Position numbers and translations under genes: made by a program. Source: Allobosea sp. AAP35 (GTDB lineage: Bacteria > Pseudomonadota > Alphaproteobacteria > Rhizobiales > Beijerinckiaceae). From it: a stretch of 64,000 nt of DNA. Shown here in pieces: positions 8,301 through 17,236 of the stretch. Each line of letters begins with the position of its first letter. Position 1 is the first letter of the stretch. The notes beneath the pieces are model-generated. The model ran no database searches. It was not told where the DNA came from and saw only the letters and a program-made list of their open reading frames with translations. The stretch covers positions 1 through 64,000 of the forward strand of contig NZ_LJHQ01000048.1 in the NCBI RefSeq assembly GCF_001295925.1, in the 5' to 3' direction.

Positions 8301-10064
8301 TCAGACCAGCTGCTTGCCCTTGGCGTCGATGATCTCGCCGGTGTCGCCCTCGAAATCGGGCAGGATCATCTCGTTATGGGCCTTGCCCGAGGGGATCATC
8401 GGGAAGCAGTTCTCCTGCTTGGCGACGAGGCAGTCGAAGATCACGGGCTTGGGCGTCTCGATCATCTCCATGATCGCATCGTCCAGCGAAGCGGGATCGT
8501 CGCAGCGGATGCCGTGTCCGCCATAGGCTTCGGCCAGCTTCACGAAATCGGGCAGCGATTGCGAGTAGCTCTCCGAATAGCGCCCGCCATGCAGCAGCTC
8601 CTGCCACTGGCGCACCATGCCCATGTACTCGTTGTTGAGGATGAAGATCTTGACCGGCAGGCGGTACTGCACCGCCGTCGACATCTCCTGCATGTTCATC
8701 AGGATCGAGGCTTCGCCCGCGATGTCGATGACGAGCGCCTTGGGATGCTTCATCTGCACGCCAATGGCCGCCGGCAGACCGTAGCCCATCGTGCCGAGAC
8801 CGCCCGACGTCATCCAGCGGTTGGGCTCCTCGAAGCGGTAATACTGCGCCGCCCACATCTGGTGCTGACCAACCTCGGTGGTGATGTAGGTGTCGCGGTT
8901 CCTGGTCAGTTCATAGAGCCGCTCGATGGCGTATTGCGGCTTGATGACCGAGCCCGACTGCTTGTAGGCGAGGCTCTTGCGCGCCCGCCAGCCGTCGATC
9001 TGCGTCCACCACGCCGTCAGCGCGGTCTTGTCGATCTGCGGCGAGGTCTCGCGCCAGATGCGGACCATGTCTTCCAGCACATGGGCACAGTCGCCGATGA
9101 TCCCGATATCGACCTTGACCGTCTTGTTGATCGAGGATGGGTCGATGTCGATGTGGATCTTCTTCGAACGCGGCGAGAAGCCGTCGAGCCGCCCCGTGAT
9201 GCGGTCGTCGAAGCGCGCGCCGATATTGATCATGACGTCGCAGTCATGCATCGCGAGGTTGGCCTCATAGGTGCCGTGCATGCCCAGCATGCCGAGCCAC
9301 TGCTTGTCGGCAGCCGGATAGGCGCCGAGCCCCATCAGCGTCGAGGTCACCGGGAAGCCGGTCAGCCGCGCGAGCTCGCGCAGCAGCGCCGAGGCATGCG
9401 GGCCGGCATTGATGACGCCGCCGCCGGTGTAGAACACCGGCTTCTTCGCCCGCGCCATCAGTTCGACGGCCGCCTTGATCTTGTTCAGGTCGCCCTTGAC
9501 GGTAGGGCGATAGGTCTTGTGCTGGTTGTCGCGCGGGCGGCTGTAGAGCCCCGTCGCGAACTGGATGTCCTTGGGGATGTCGATGACGACCGGGCCGGGG
9601 CGGCCATTGGCGGCGACGAAGAAGGCCTCGTGCAGGATGCGCGGCAGATCCGCGATGCTCTTCACGAGATAATTGTGCTTGGTGCAGGAGCGCGTGATGC
9701 CGACCGTGTCGCATTCCTGAAAGGCATCCGAGCCGATCAGATGCGTCGGGACCTGGCCGGTGATGACGACGAGCGGGATCGAATCCAGCAGCGCATCGGT
9801 CAAGCCCGTCACCGCATTGGTCGCGCCGGGGCCGGAGGTGACGAGCACGCAGCCGACCTTGCCGGCGGTTGAGCGGGCGTAGCCCTCGGCGGCATGGACC
9901 GCGCCTTGCTCGTGGCGCACGAGGACATGCTTGACCTTGTCCTGCTGGAACAGCGCGTCATAGATCGGCAGCACCGCGCCACCGGGATAGCCGAACAGAT
10001 GTTCGACACCCTGATCCTGCAGCGCGCGGACGACCATCTCGGCGCCGGTCATCATCTCGCTCAT
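8301..10064 (-). CDS. ilvB: Acetolactate synthase catalytic (large) subunit
   Basis: Thiamine-diphosphate enzyme that condenses two pyruvates, or pyruvate and 2-oxobutyrate, in the first common step of valine, leucine and isoleucine synthesis. 587 residues with the three usual domains: the N-terminal pyrimidine domain with [10 protein letters not shown] and catalytic Glu in VRHEQGA, the central FAD-binding domain, and the C-terminal ThDP domain. The metal-binding motif, usually GDG/GDA-x-x-x-N, reads GEASILMN here. The frame is open to 10277, but AGGAG six bases before the second of two adjacent ATGs (10064) sets the start. Expression is predicted to be controlled by an attenuator with a leader peptide. 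Confidence 0.97.
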   Translation of the reverse strand: MSEMMTGAEMVVRALQDQGVEHLFGYPGGAVLPIYDALFQQDKVKHVLVRHEQGAVHAAEGYARSTAGKVGCVLVTSGPGATNAVTGLTDALLDSIPLVVITGQVPTHLIGSDAFQECDTVGITRSCTKHNYLVKSIADLPRILHEAFFVAANGRPGPVVIDIPKDIQFATGLYSRPRDNQHKTYRPTVKGDLNKIKAAVELMARAKKPVFYTGGGVINAGPHASALLRELARLTGFPVTSTLMGLGAYPAADKQWLGMLGMHGTYEANLAMHDCDVMINIGARFDDRITGRLDGFSPRSKKIHIDIDPSSINKTVKVDIGIIGDCAHVLEDMVRIWRETSPQIDKTALTAWWTQIDGWRARKSLAYKQSGSVIKPQYAIERLYELTRNRDTYITTEVGQHQMWAAQYYRFEEPNRWMTSGGLGTMGYGLPAAIGVQMKHPKALVIDIAGEASILMNMQEMSTAVQYRLPVKIFILNNEYMGMVRQWQELLHGGRYSESYSQSLPDFVKLAEAYGGHGIRCDDPASLDDAIMEMIETPKPVIFDCLVAKQENCFPMIPSGKAHNEMILPDFEGDTGEIIDAKGKQLV

Positions 10065-10110
10065 CATAGTCTCCTGCGGCTTGTTTTTGTCTGTGGGAGA
10101 TGCTGGGCAA

Positions 10111-10134
10111 TAAAAAAGGCCCTCGAAGGGGCCT
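10111..10134 (-). terminator. Intrinsic terminator in the ilvB leader (attenuator)
   Basis: Read on the minus strand, AGGCCC-CTTCGA-GGGCCT is followed by TTTTTTA. This is a complete rho-independent terminator, located between the leader peptide and the ilvB start codon, 47 bp before the latter. Confidence 0.85.
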
Positions 10135-10140
10135 GAACAT

Positions 10141-10192
10141 GCGCTGGCGTCGGGACGACGCGGTTCAATCAAGAACCGGTCCCTACCAGCGC
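10141..10192 (-). promoter_or_regulatory. Leader pause hairpin overlapping the end of the leader peptide
   Basis: Three nested matching arms form one long stem: GCGCTGG/CCAGCGC (outer, 10186-10192 with 10141-10147), GGGAC/GTCCC (10079-bp class middle arms at 10179-10183 and 10152-10156) and CGGTTC/GAACCG (10173-10178 with 10161-10166) around a 6-base loop. The 5' arm includes the last codons and stop of the leader peptide, so a stalled ribosome would disrupt it. I could not identify the antiterminator pairing with certainty. Confidence 0.65.
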
Positions 10193-10218
10193 ACCCGTAC
10201 GATAATAGGCTTGCGCAT
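10183..10218 (-). CDS. ilvL: ilvB leader peptide (11 aa, [11 protein letters not shown])
   Basis: An 11-codon frame with consecutive Ile-Ile-Val and a second Val codon, ending in TAG immediately before the structured leader RNA. GAGG lies four bases before the ATG. The position between promoter and attenuator and the content of regulatory amino acids are those of a classical attenuation leader: ribosome stalling at scarce Ile/Val-tRNA would let transcription continue into ilvB. Confidence 0.75.
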   Translation of the reverse strand: MRKPIIVRVRW

Positions 10219-10248
10219 TGCGCCTCGACCCTTTGCAGATATTGCGGA

Positions 10249-10277
10249 ACGCTAATCGACGCACGCGCGCCGGTCAA
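10249..10277 (-). promoter_or_regulatory. Candidate sigma-70 promoter for ilvB
   Basis: TTGACC (10272-10277) and TAGCGT (10249-10254) are 17 bp apart on the minus strand. Start of transcription near 10242 would leave about 24 nt before the leader peptide ATG. The -10 box is weak, so this is a prediction. Confidence 0.45.
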
Positions 10278-10391
10278 GCATTAAGCCGGCGACGGCCGCC
10301 GCCGAGCCTGCTGAAGATCACTGGGTTCCCCAGCGGAACACTTTGTCAACCAGCCCTGTCTAACCTGCCGCATCCGTGCTCCAGGATCGCC

Positions 10392-11852
10392 ATGTATCAA
10401 GAAGTTCACACCGAGAACATCGCGGTTAGGGCGCATGCACCCGAGGTGGCGGAGCTGTTGCGCCGCTTCAGGCTGTCCGCCCAGGGCGAATTCGGCGTCT
10501 CCTATGAGGCCTTTCGCGACGAGGTGATGCCTGAATTCGGGGCCGACCTGATGGTGCTCGCCCCGACCGAAGATGGCGATTATGTTCATCTCCATTACGG
10601 GCGCGAGATCATCCGGCTGGTGGGCGGCAGCCGTATCGGCGAGCGCGTCTCGACGATGACGCCACAGGTTGCCCGTTTCACCATTGCCTGCTGCGACCAC
10701 GCCCTTGCCGACGGCATGCCCAGATACACCGTCCATCGCGCGCTGAAGACCGTCCGGGTCAGCCTCTGGGAACGGCTGATCATGCCGGCGACGGCTCGCG
10801 ATGGCAGCCGCCTTCTGATCGTCTTCAGCCGGCCCCTGCAGTTCCGCGAGGAGCTGCTGACGACCGTCCTCGACACCTCTCCGGCCGGCATTGTCGCCCT
10901 GCGCGTCGTGCGCGACGATGAAGGCACCATCGAGCGCACGGTCATCATCACCGCAAACCGCCGCGCGGCGACGATCGCGGGACGCGAGGGGGAGGACCTC
11001 GTCGATACCGACGCTCAGGTCAGCCTGCCGTTCCTGGCCGATGCCGCGGTCTGGCGACGCTGCCTCTACGCCATTGAACTGCGCCGTCCCGACATGATCG
11101 AGACCGCTTTCGCTGCAAACGGCCAGACAATCTGGCTTCAGATATCGGTAGCCCTGCTCGGAGACGGTCTCGTCCTGACGATCACCGACATCTCCGACCT
11201 GATTCTCGCCAATCAGGCGCTTCAGAGCCGGGCCGCGACGCTGGCCCTCGAGATCGGCCGCGAACGCGCGACCCGCCGCGCCCTCTCCCAGGAGATCGGG
11301 CAGCGCGAGGAGCGCGAGCAGGAGCTGCGCCGCCTTGCCGAAACCGATCCGCTGACGGCCCTGCTCAACCGCCGCTCCTTCACCGAAAAGGCCAATGCGG
11401 AGATTGGGGCAGCGCGTGACAATGGCTCGGCGATCGCGCTGATCATGGTCGATCTCGACCACTTCAAGGCGGTCAATGACAGCTATGGGCATCCGGCCGG
11501 CGACGCCGTCATCCGCGCCTTCGCCGATCTGCTGCTCGGCGTCGTGCGCAGCGAGCGCGATCTTGTCGGCCGCTTCGGCGGCGAGGAGTTCGCCATCCTG
11601 CTGCCGGGAGCCAATCTCGACTGCGCCATGCGGATCGCCTTGCGTATTCAGAACCTCCTGGCCGGACGCCGCCTGCCGGTCTCCGAGACGCTGTCGCTGC
11701 AGGTCTCGGCCAGCCTCGGGATCGCCACCTGCGACCACCCGCTGACCTTTTCGGGGCTGGTGGAGCGGGCCGACAGGGCCCTGTATCGCGCCAAGAACGA
11801 AGGCCGCGGCTGCATCCGCATCGCCGATCCCGATCTCTCGGTCGCCGCCTGA
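10392..11852 (+). CDS. Diguanylate cyclase with N-terminal sensor region (GGDEF)
   Basis: A 486-residue protein predicted to make cyclic di-GMP. The C-terminal GGDEF domain starts at DPLTALLNRRSF and has the active-site sequence GGEEF at residues 396-400. The inhibitory I-site position reads SERD instead of RxxD, so product feedback may be absent. Residues 150-300 look like a PAS-type domain ending in ITDIS, joined by a charged helical linker. The N-terminal 150 residues are an unrecognised sensor. No EAL domain or membrane segment is seen. The ATG at 10392 follows AGGA; the frame is open to 10218 but without a signal. It is divergent from ilvB. Confidence 0.92.
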   Translation: MYQEVHTENIAVRAHAPEVAELLRRFRLSAQGEFGVSYEAFRDEVMPEFGADLMVLAPTEDGDYVHLHYGREIIRLVGGSRIGERVSTMTPQVARFTIACCDHALADGMPRYTVHRALKTVRVSLWERLIMPATARDGSRLLIVFSRPLQFREELLTTVLDTSPAGIVALRVVRDDEGTIERTVIITANRRAATIAGREGEDLVDTDAQVSLPFLADAAVWRRCLYAIELRRPDMIETAFAANGQTIWLQISVALLGDGLVLTITDISDLILANQALQSRAATLALEIGRERATRRALSQEIGQREEREQELRRLAETDPLTALLNRRSFTEKANAEIGAARDNGSAIALIMVDLDHFKAVNDSYGHPAGDAVIRAFADLLLGVVRSERDLVGRFGGEEFAILLPGANLDCAMRIALRIQNLLAGRRLPVSETLSLQVSASLGIATCDHPLTFSGLVERADRALYRAKNEGRGCIRIADPDLSVAA

Positions 11853-11855
11853 AAC

Positions 11856-12827
11856 CTATCGCCGCTCAGCCAGTGCGCGCCAGGCAACCTCGCGCGCGGC
11901 TTCAGGCGCCACCGCCTGCCACCCCGCCATCTGGTGCCGGAACCAGGTGACCTGCCGCTTGGCATAAGCGCGCGTATCCGACTGCCCCCGCGCGATCGCC
12001 TCCTCCAGCCGCAGCGCCCCGTCGAGATGGGCGATCAGCCCCGGCACGCCATGGGCGCGCATCACCGGCAGCAGCGGGTCGAGACGGCGCTCGCGCAAGG
12101 CCGCGACCTCCTCCAGCGCGCCCTGCGCGATCATCGCCTCGAAGCGCGCGTCGATGCGCCGGCGGACCTCTTCACGCACCGGATCGACGAAGAGCTTCAG
12201 CAGCGGCAGACCGTCGAGCGGCCCCGGATGGCGCTCGCCCTGGAAGCTGGCGATCGAGCGCCCCGTCGCCTCTTGCACCTCGAGCGCGCGCATGATCCGC
12301 ATCCGGTCGGCCGGTTTCAGCCGCTCCGCCATACCGGGATCGCGACGGCTGAGCTCGGCATGGAGCTGGTCTGTCTCGATATCCGCAACGCGCGCGCGAA
12401 AGGCGCTGCGCACGGCATCCGGCACGGGCGGGATCGCCGAGAAGCCTTCGGTCAGCGCCTTGAAATAGAGGCCCGTGCCGCCGACGATCACCGGCAGCAC
12501 GCCCGCCTGGCTCAGCGATTCGAGCGTGCTCGCGACATCGGCCGCATAGCGCATCGCCGAATAATTGATGGCGCCGTCGACATGGCCATAGAGACGATGG
12601 GTTGCCATCGTCTCCTCTTGGGGGCTCGGCCGGGCCGTGAGGATCCGCAAATCGGCATAGACCTGCATCGAATCGGCGTTGACGACAGCGCCGCCCCAGT
12701 GTCGGGCGATGTCGATCGCCAGTGCGGACTTGCCGCTCGCGGTCGGACCTGCGATGAGCACCGCCCTGACCCCGTCCGCTTGTCCCCTCGTCACCAGACC
12801 CGGCCCCTTCCATGCTCGTCGCGACAC
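11856..12827 (-). CDS. miaA: tRNA dimethylallyltransferase
   Basis: Adds the dimethylallyl group to A37 of tRNAs reading UNN codons. It has the P-loop GPTASGKSALA near residues 27-37, the conserved D-S-M-Q-V-Y (substrate binding) at about 51-56 and V-G-G-T-G-L-Y-F-K-A near 110. Length 323 from the ATG at 12827. From that ATG the gene would overlap the divergent serB start by 16 bp. An in-frame GTG at 12794, closer to the usual N-terminus, would avoid the overlap. The gene ends 3 bp from the convergent cyclase gene. Confidence 0.95.
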   Translation of the reverse strand: MSRRAWKGPGLVTRGQADGVRAVLIAGPTASGKSALAIDIARHWGGAVVNADSMQVYADLRILTARPSPQEETMATHRLYGHVDGAINYSAMRYAADVASTLESLSQAGVLPVIVGGTGLYFKALTEGFSAIPPVPDAVRSAFRARVADIETDQLHAELSRRDPGMAERLKPADRMRIMRALEVQEATGRSIASFQGERHPGPLDGLPLLKLFVDPVREEVRRRIDARFEAMIAQGALEEVAALRERRLDPLLPVMRAHGVPGLIAHLDGALRLEEAIARGQSDTRAYAKRQVTWFRHQMAGWQAVAPEAAREVAWRALAERR

Positions 12828-13699
12828 TGGTTTCCGCCCATGGTCAGGCCCTGCTCGATAACGGTTTGCTCAAGCGTCTCGAAACGGGCCTGCCCGGCAT
12901 CTCGCACTGCCGGCGCCTCGACGGCGAAATCGCTGCCGACCTCTTCGCGGAAGCGGGCGACGCAGGCAAGCTCGAAGCGGCTTTGCGCGAGGCGCTGGCG
13001 GGGGCTGCGATCGACATCATCGTCCAGCCGGCCGCGACCCGGCGCAAGGCGCTGTTCCTCGCCGACATGGATTCGACCTTGATCGGTCAGGAATGCATCG
13101 ACGAGCTCGCGGCTTATGTCGGGCTCAAGGACAAGGTCTCCGGCATCACCGAACGCGCCATGCGCGGCGAGATCGCCTTCGAGCCGGCGCTTCGCGAGCG
13201 CGTCGCGCTGCTGAAGGGAGTCTCCCTCTCCGTGGTCGACGAGATCATCGGGCAGCGCATCACCCTGACGCCCGGCGGCCGCGAACTTGTCATGACGATG
13301 CGCGGCCAGGGCGCCCATACCGCCCTGGTCTCGGGCGGCTTTACCGTCTTCACCGGCCCGATCTCCGCGACGATCGGTTTCGAAGAGCACCGCTCGAACA
13401 TCCTTCTCGCCGATGACGGCATTCTGCGCGGCGAGGTCGCGGAGCCGATCCTCGGCAAGCAAGCGAAGCTCGATGCGCTGTGCGAGTTGCGGGCCCGTTT
13501 CGGTCTACGCCCCGAACAGACCCTCGCCGTCGGCGACGGGGCCAATGATCTCGCCATGCTCGGCGAGGCCGGGCTCGGCGTCGCCTTCCGCGCCAAGCCG
13601 GCGGTCGCCGCGGCGGCTCACGCGCGGCTCGACCATGCCGATCTCACCGCCCTGCTCTATGCGCAGGGGTATACGGGTGAAGAGATCGTCCGGGATTAA
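12812..13699 (+). CDS. serB: Phosphoserine phosphatase
   Basis: Last step of serine biosynthesis, a HAD-superfamily phosphatase of 295 residues. Motif I is DMDSTLIGQECIDELA with nucleophile D85 and acid D87. Motif II lies in the segment ALVSGGFTVF, and motif III/IV in VGDGANDLAMLGEAGLG. The N-terminal 75 residues form the short regulatory domain typical of SerB. It is divergent from miaA; a GTG start for miaA would remove the overlap. Confidence 0.96.
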   Translation: MLVATLVSAHGQALLDNGLLKRLETGLPGISHCRRLDGEIAADLFAEAGDAGKLEAALREALAGAAIDIIVQPAATRRKALFLADMDSTLIGQECIDELAAYVGLKDKVSGITERAMRGEIAFEPALRERVALLKGVSLSVVDEIIGQRITLTPGGRELVMTMRGQGAHTALVSGGFTVFTGPISATIGFEEHRSNILLADDGILRGEVAEPILGKQAKLDALCELRARFGLRPEQTLAVGDGANDLAMLGEAGLGVAFRAKPAVAAAAHARLDHADLTALLYAQGYTGEEIVRD

Positions 13700-13727
13700 T
13701 TCCCAACCCTGGGTGAAAAGGCGCGCC

Positions 13728-13830
13728 GTCATCCTGGACCAGCGGCAAAGCCGCGCAGGCCGGAATCCGTCATAAGGCTCGACCGCGCTCTACGATGGAT
13801 CCCGGACGGTCTTCGGCCGCCCAGGATGAC
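13728..13830. repeat. Palindromic intergenic repeat
   Basis: GTCATCCTGG (13728-13737) is repeated in inverse orientation as CCAGGATGAC (13821-13830), with further partial pairing inside. It fills the serB-cupin gap between convergent genes and could also end transcription. Confidence 0.65.
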
Positions 13831-13847
13831 GCCTGGCAGCGAGCCCC

Positions 13848-14189
13848 TCAATCCACGATGAACAGCTTCGCGCCCGTCATGGTGCTGGAGCGATGCGCCT
13901 CGGCACCGTCCGCCACCTGATAGCTCATGCCCGCCTTGAGCGGCATGACGCGGCCATCCTCCAGCCTCGTCTCCATCTCGCCCTCGAGACACAGGATGAT
14001 ATGGCCCTTGGAGCACCAATGGTCGGCGACATAGCCCGGCGTATACTCGACCATGCGCACCCGGACGCGGTTCTCCTCCGGTCCGAAATATTGCGTGCGC
14101 CAGAACGCCTCGCCGACATCGCCGGCATGCCGCTCGGCAGGGATCGTCGACCAGTCGGTCGTCACGAAGGGAATGTCGCTCAGCTTCAT
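13848..14189 (-). CDS. Cupin-fold protein, DHWC-type
   Basis: A 113-residue single-domain cupin. The first cupin box is read as D-H-W-C-S-K-G-H-I-I-L-C-L-E-G-E (about residues 56-71), with DHxC in place of the usual HxH pair. The second box is near G-M-S-Y-Q-V-A-D-G. This resembles the small 'DHCW motif' cupins of unknown function. The ATG at 14189 follows GGAG; a longer frame to 14285 lacks a signal. No partner gene suggests a substrate. Confidence 0.8.
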   Translation of the reverse strand: MKLSDIPFVTTDWSTIPAERHAGDVGEAFWRTQYFGPEENRVRVRMVEYTPGYVADHWCSKGHIILCLEGEMETRLEDGRVMPLKAGMSYQVADGAEAHRSSTMTGAKLFIVD

Positions 14190-14285
14190 CGCAGATCTCC
14201 GTCGGTCGGTCTGCCGACCCTGCCATCTTCGCACGGCGTAGGACAATGCAGACATTTGCGGTCCGACCAACCGACGGCCGATCAC

Positions 14286-14315
14286 GAAAAAGGGCGGCCC
14301 CGTGGGACCGCCCTT
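14286..14315 (-). terminator. Rho-independent terminator after degP
   Basis: On the minus strand AAGGGCGG-T-CCC and GGG-C-CCGCCCTT form a stem with one mismatch, followed by TTTTTCG. It lies 25 bp past the degP stop codon. Confidence 0.85.
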
Positions 14316-14339
14316 CAGATCGTTCGCGCAAAGTCGAGA

Positions 14340-15929
14340 TCAGTTCATCGAGATGGCGACGAAGCGGACCTCGCCCTGGGCGTTGGCCACCAGAAGCAGG
14401 GCCGACTTCTTGCCCTCCTTCTTCAGCGCGTCGATGCGCCGGGTGACGTCCTCGGGCGAATTCACCGCCTCCTGGCCAATCTCGACCACGAGTTCGCCGA
14501 CCTGGATGCGCTTGTCGGCGGCGTTCGAATTGGGGTCGACCCGGGTGATCACCACACCCTTGACGCCGTCCTTGATCGAATGGCGCTTGCGGAGCTCTTC
14601 GGTCTGGGGCGAGAATTCGAGGCCGAGCGCGGCGGTGACGGCGGGCTTGGCCGGTTCAGCCGGGGTACGCGCCGAGGCCGGCTGCACCTTCTCGCCATCC
14701 TCCAGACGGCCGAGCTTGACCGTCTTCACCTCTTCCTTGCCCTTGCGCATGATCGTGACCGGCACGTCCTTGCCAACCGGCGTGGCTGCGACGATGCGCG
14801 GCAGGTCGCGGGAATCCTTCACGTCCTTGCCGTCGAACTTGGTGATGACGTCACCCACATCGAGGCCGGCGGGCTTGCCGGGGCCCTTCTCGTCGACGCC
14901 GGCCACCAACGCGCCGCGCGCCGTGCCCAGACCGAGCGCCTCGGCGGTCGCGTCGTCGACGCTCTGGATGCGCACGCCGAGCCAGCCGCGACGGGTCTCG
15001 CCGAATTCCTTGAGCTGATCGATGATGTTGCTGGCGAGCGAAGACGGCACGGCAAAGCCGATGCCGACCGACCCACCCGTGGGCGACAGGATGGCGGTGT
15101 TGATGCCGATCACCTCGCCCGCCATGTTGAACAGCGGCCCGCCCGAATTGCCCTTGTTGATGGCGGCATCGGTCTGGATATAGGTGTCGTAGGGGCCCTG
15201 CTGGATGTCGCGGTTGCGCGCCGAGACGATGCCAGAAGACACCGACCCGCCAAGCCCGAACGGATTGCCGATCGCCATCACAGGATCGCCGATGCGCATC
15301 TTGTCGGAATCACCGAGCTTGACCGCTGGGAGAGGCTTGTCGTGCTTCACCCGCAGAACGGCGAGATCGACCTTGGCGTCCTTGCCAACCACCTCGGCCT
15401 TGAGACGCAATCCGTTGTTGAAGATCACGGTGATGTCGTTCGCATCGCCGATGACATGACTGTTCGTCACGACGATTCCAGATGCGTCGATCACGAAGCC
15501 AGAACCCGCCGACTGCGAGCGGCGCTGCTGGGGACCCTGATTTTCCCCCTGCTGCCCTGGTCGCCCGCCCTGGCCCTGCTGGCCCTGGCCGCGACGGTTG
15601 AAGAACTCCTCGAACAGATCGCCGAACGGCGTGTCCGGTCCGAGCTGCGGAATTTGCGGCAGGGTGCGGCCGCGCGTGTCGCTGGTCGTCACCGCCGCGA
15701 TATTGACCACGGCCGGCATGACGCGCTCGGCGAGATCGGCCAGCGACATCTGACCCTGAATAATGGGCGCGGACGCCGTCTGGGCCGGGGCCGTCAGGGG
15801 AGACGCGAGCAGGGACAACCCTGCAACGCCAGCCACCAGGAAACCCCGCCCTGCGCGGCGCGCCGTGACGGTCGGGGCCCGGGAGGCAAACGTCGCAAAG
15901 GCGGGAGCAAGGGTGGGGTTGGTTGCCAT
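14340..15929 (-). CDS. degP: Periplasmic serine protease, DegP/HtrA (Do) family
   Basis: Envelope quality-control protease/chaperone of 529 residues. An N-terminal basic stretch and hydrophobic segment (about residues 22-50, ending A-P-A-Q) form a signal peptide. The trypsin-like domain shows His in TNSHVIG, Asp in VDLAVLRV and Ser in GNSGGPLFN. Two PDZ domains follow (about 310-400 and 420-525). A Gly/Gln-rich low-complexity insertion (about residues 112-135) corresponds to the LA-loop region. It is downstream of hflK-hflC-DUF2065 on the same strand, with a 137-bp gap. Its own strong terminator follows. Confidence 0.96.
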   Translation of the reverse strand: MATNPTLAPAFATFASRAPTVTARRAGRGFLVAGVAGLSLLASPLTAPAQTASAPIIQGQMSLADLAERVMPAVVNIAAVTTSDTRGRTLPQIPQLGPDTPFGDLFEEFFNRRGQGQQGQGGRPGQQGENQGPQQRRSQSAGSGFVIDASGIVVTNSHVIGDANDITVIFNNGLRLKAEVVGKDAKVDLAVLRVKHDKPLPAVKLGDSDKMRIGDPVMAIGNPFGLGGSVSSGIVSARNRDIQQGPYDTYIQTDAAINKGNSGGPLFNMAGEVIGINTAILSPTGGSVGIGFAVPSSLASNIIDQLKEFGETRRGWLGVRIQSVDDATAEALGLGTARGALVAGVDEKGPGKPAGLDVGDVITKFDGKDVKDSRDLPRIVAATPVGKDVPVTIMRKGKEEVKTVKLGRLEDGEKVQPASARTPAEPAKPAVTAALGLEFSPQTEELRKRHSIKDGVKGVVITRVDPNSNAADKRIQVGELVVEIGQEAVNSPEDVTRRIDALKKEGKKSALLLVANAQGEVRFVAISMN

Positions 15930-16066
15930 CAGTGTCCTCGTGAATCAGATTTCGGGCGAGCCGCGCGCTGCGAAGAACCCAAGCCTCAGTTGAACCATGA
16001 ATTGCGGCGGAAGGTCGACCGCCCTGCATCGGCACGCGAACACGATCGCGTGGCCCGTGTCGGCTG

Positions 16067-16252
16067 TCAGCCCCGAACGAGCCAGACCAGAACCACGCCG
16101 ACCGCCGCAGAGGCGAGGCCAATCAGCCTCATCCTCTCCGGCGGCGTTTCGGCGGCACTGCGCAGCGCCTCCTTGGCGAAGTTGGGCACCGCTGCGAACA
16201 GGATACCTTCAATCGCGAAAACAAGGCCCAGCGCCGCGATGAAATCAAGCAT
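16067..16252 (-). CDS. DUF2065 family small membrane protein
   Basis: A 61-residue protein with two hydrophobic helices (about residues 3-24 and 43-60) and the family features of a conserved E-G-I-L segment and central R-x-x-G. It resembles YjeT, whose gene lies next to hflKC in many proteobacteria. Here it follows hflC by 21 bp, so it is probably in the same transcript. Function unknown. Confidence 0.85.
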   Translation of the reverse strand: MLDFIAALGLVFAIEGILFAAVPNFAKEALRSAAETPPERMRLIGLASAAVGVVLVWLVRG

Positions 16253-16273
16253 TCGCGACGCCTATTGGTAATG

Positions 16274-17236
16274 TCAGGGCTGCGCCGGCGCAGCCGGCAC
16301 GGCAGGCGAAGCGGGTGCGGCTGCCGGAGCGGCCGCCGGCGTCGCCGGGCCACCCTCGCGCCGCGGCGCGTTGGGGCCGTTGAAGAAGCGGAAGAACGGC
16401 GAGTCGGGCGACAGGACCATCCGCGTGTCGCCCGGCTTGATGCTGGCCTCATAGGCCTGCATCGAGCGGTAGAACGCGAAGAACTCCTGATCCTGACCGA
16501 AGGCCTCAGCGAAGACGCGGTTACGCTCGCCTTCACCCTGACCGCGCACCTCGTCGGAGCGACGCTGCGCCTCGGCGACGATCACGGTCGAGTCCCTGTC
16601 GGCGCGGGCCCTGATCTCCTGGGCCTGCTGGGCACCGAGCGCGCGTGCTTCAGCCGCCTCGCGCTGACGTTCCGTCTGCATGCGCTGGAACACCGCCGCC
16701 GAGTTGGCGGCCGGCAGATCGACGCGCCGCAAGCGGACATCGACGACGGTCATGCCGAAGCGGGCAGCCTCGCGATTCACCTCGTCGCGAATCCGGTTCA
16801 TCAGCCGGGCCCGGTCGTTGCGGACCATGGAGATGAAGCTCGCTTCCGCCAGCACCGAACGGACCGTGCCGTTGACGATCGATGCGAGCTGCGAATTGGC
16901 GCGCGGGATGTTGTTGACCGCCTGGTAGAAGCGCAGCGGATCGGAGATCCGGTAGCGCGTGAACGCATCCACGACGAGACGCTTCTGGTCCGAGGCGATG
17001 ATTTCCTGCGCCGGCAGATCGAGATCGAGGATGCGGTTGTCGAGCAGGGTGACCTGTTCGAACGGGGCCGGCAGCTTGAAGTAGAGGCCCGGCTCGGTGA
17101 CGACGCTGCGCACGGCGCCAAAGCGCAGCACGAGGGCCGATTGCGTCTGCTGCACCACGAAGGTCATGGCGTAGAAGACGATGGCCACGACGCCGAGAAC
17201 GACGAGCAGGCCGATGCGGATGATGCCACTGTTCAT
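16274..17236 (-). CDS. hflC: Protease modulator HflC
   Basis: SPFH/band-7 membrane protein that, with HflK, forms a periplasm-facing cage around FtsH and modulates its proteolysis. 320 residues with one N-terminal transmembrane helix (about 7-27), the SPFH domain (30-210), a charged coiled coil (about 190-260) and a Pro/Ala-rich C-terminal tail. Its ATG overlaps the hflK stop codon. Confidence 0.96.
   Translation of the reverse strand: MNSGIIRIGLLVVLGVVAIVFYAMTFVVQQTQSALVLRFGAVRSVVTEPGLYFKLPAPFEQVTLLDNRILDLDLPAQEIIASDQKRLVVDAFTRYRISDPLRFYQAVNNIPRANSQLASIVNGTVRSVLAEASFISMVRNDRARLMNRIRDEVNREAARFGMTVVDVRLRRVDLPAANSAAVFQRMQTERQREAAEARALGAQQAQEIRARADRDSTVIVAEAQRRSDEVRGQGEGERNRVFAEAFGQDQEFFAFYRSMQAYEASIKPGDTRMVLSPDSPFFRFFNGPNAPRREGGPATPAAAPAAAPASPAVPAAPAQP

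Noticed and set aside
13893-16271. 792-codon open frame on the plus strand
   Set aside because: Antisense to the cupin, degP and DUF2065 genes; composition is the mirror of these genes and no family is seen.
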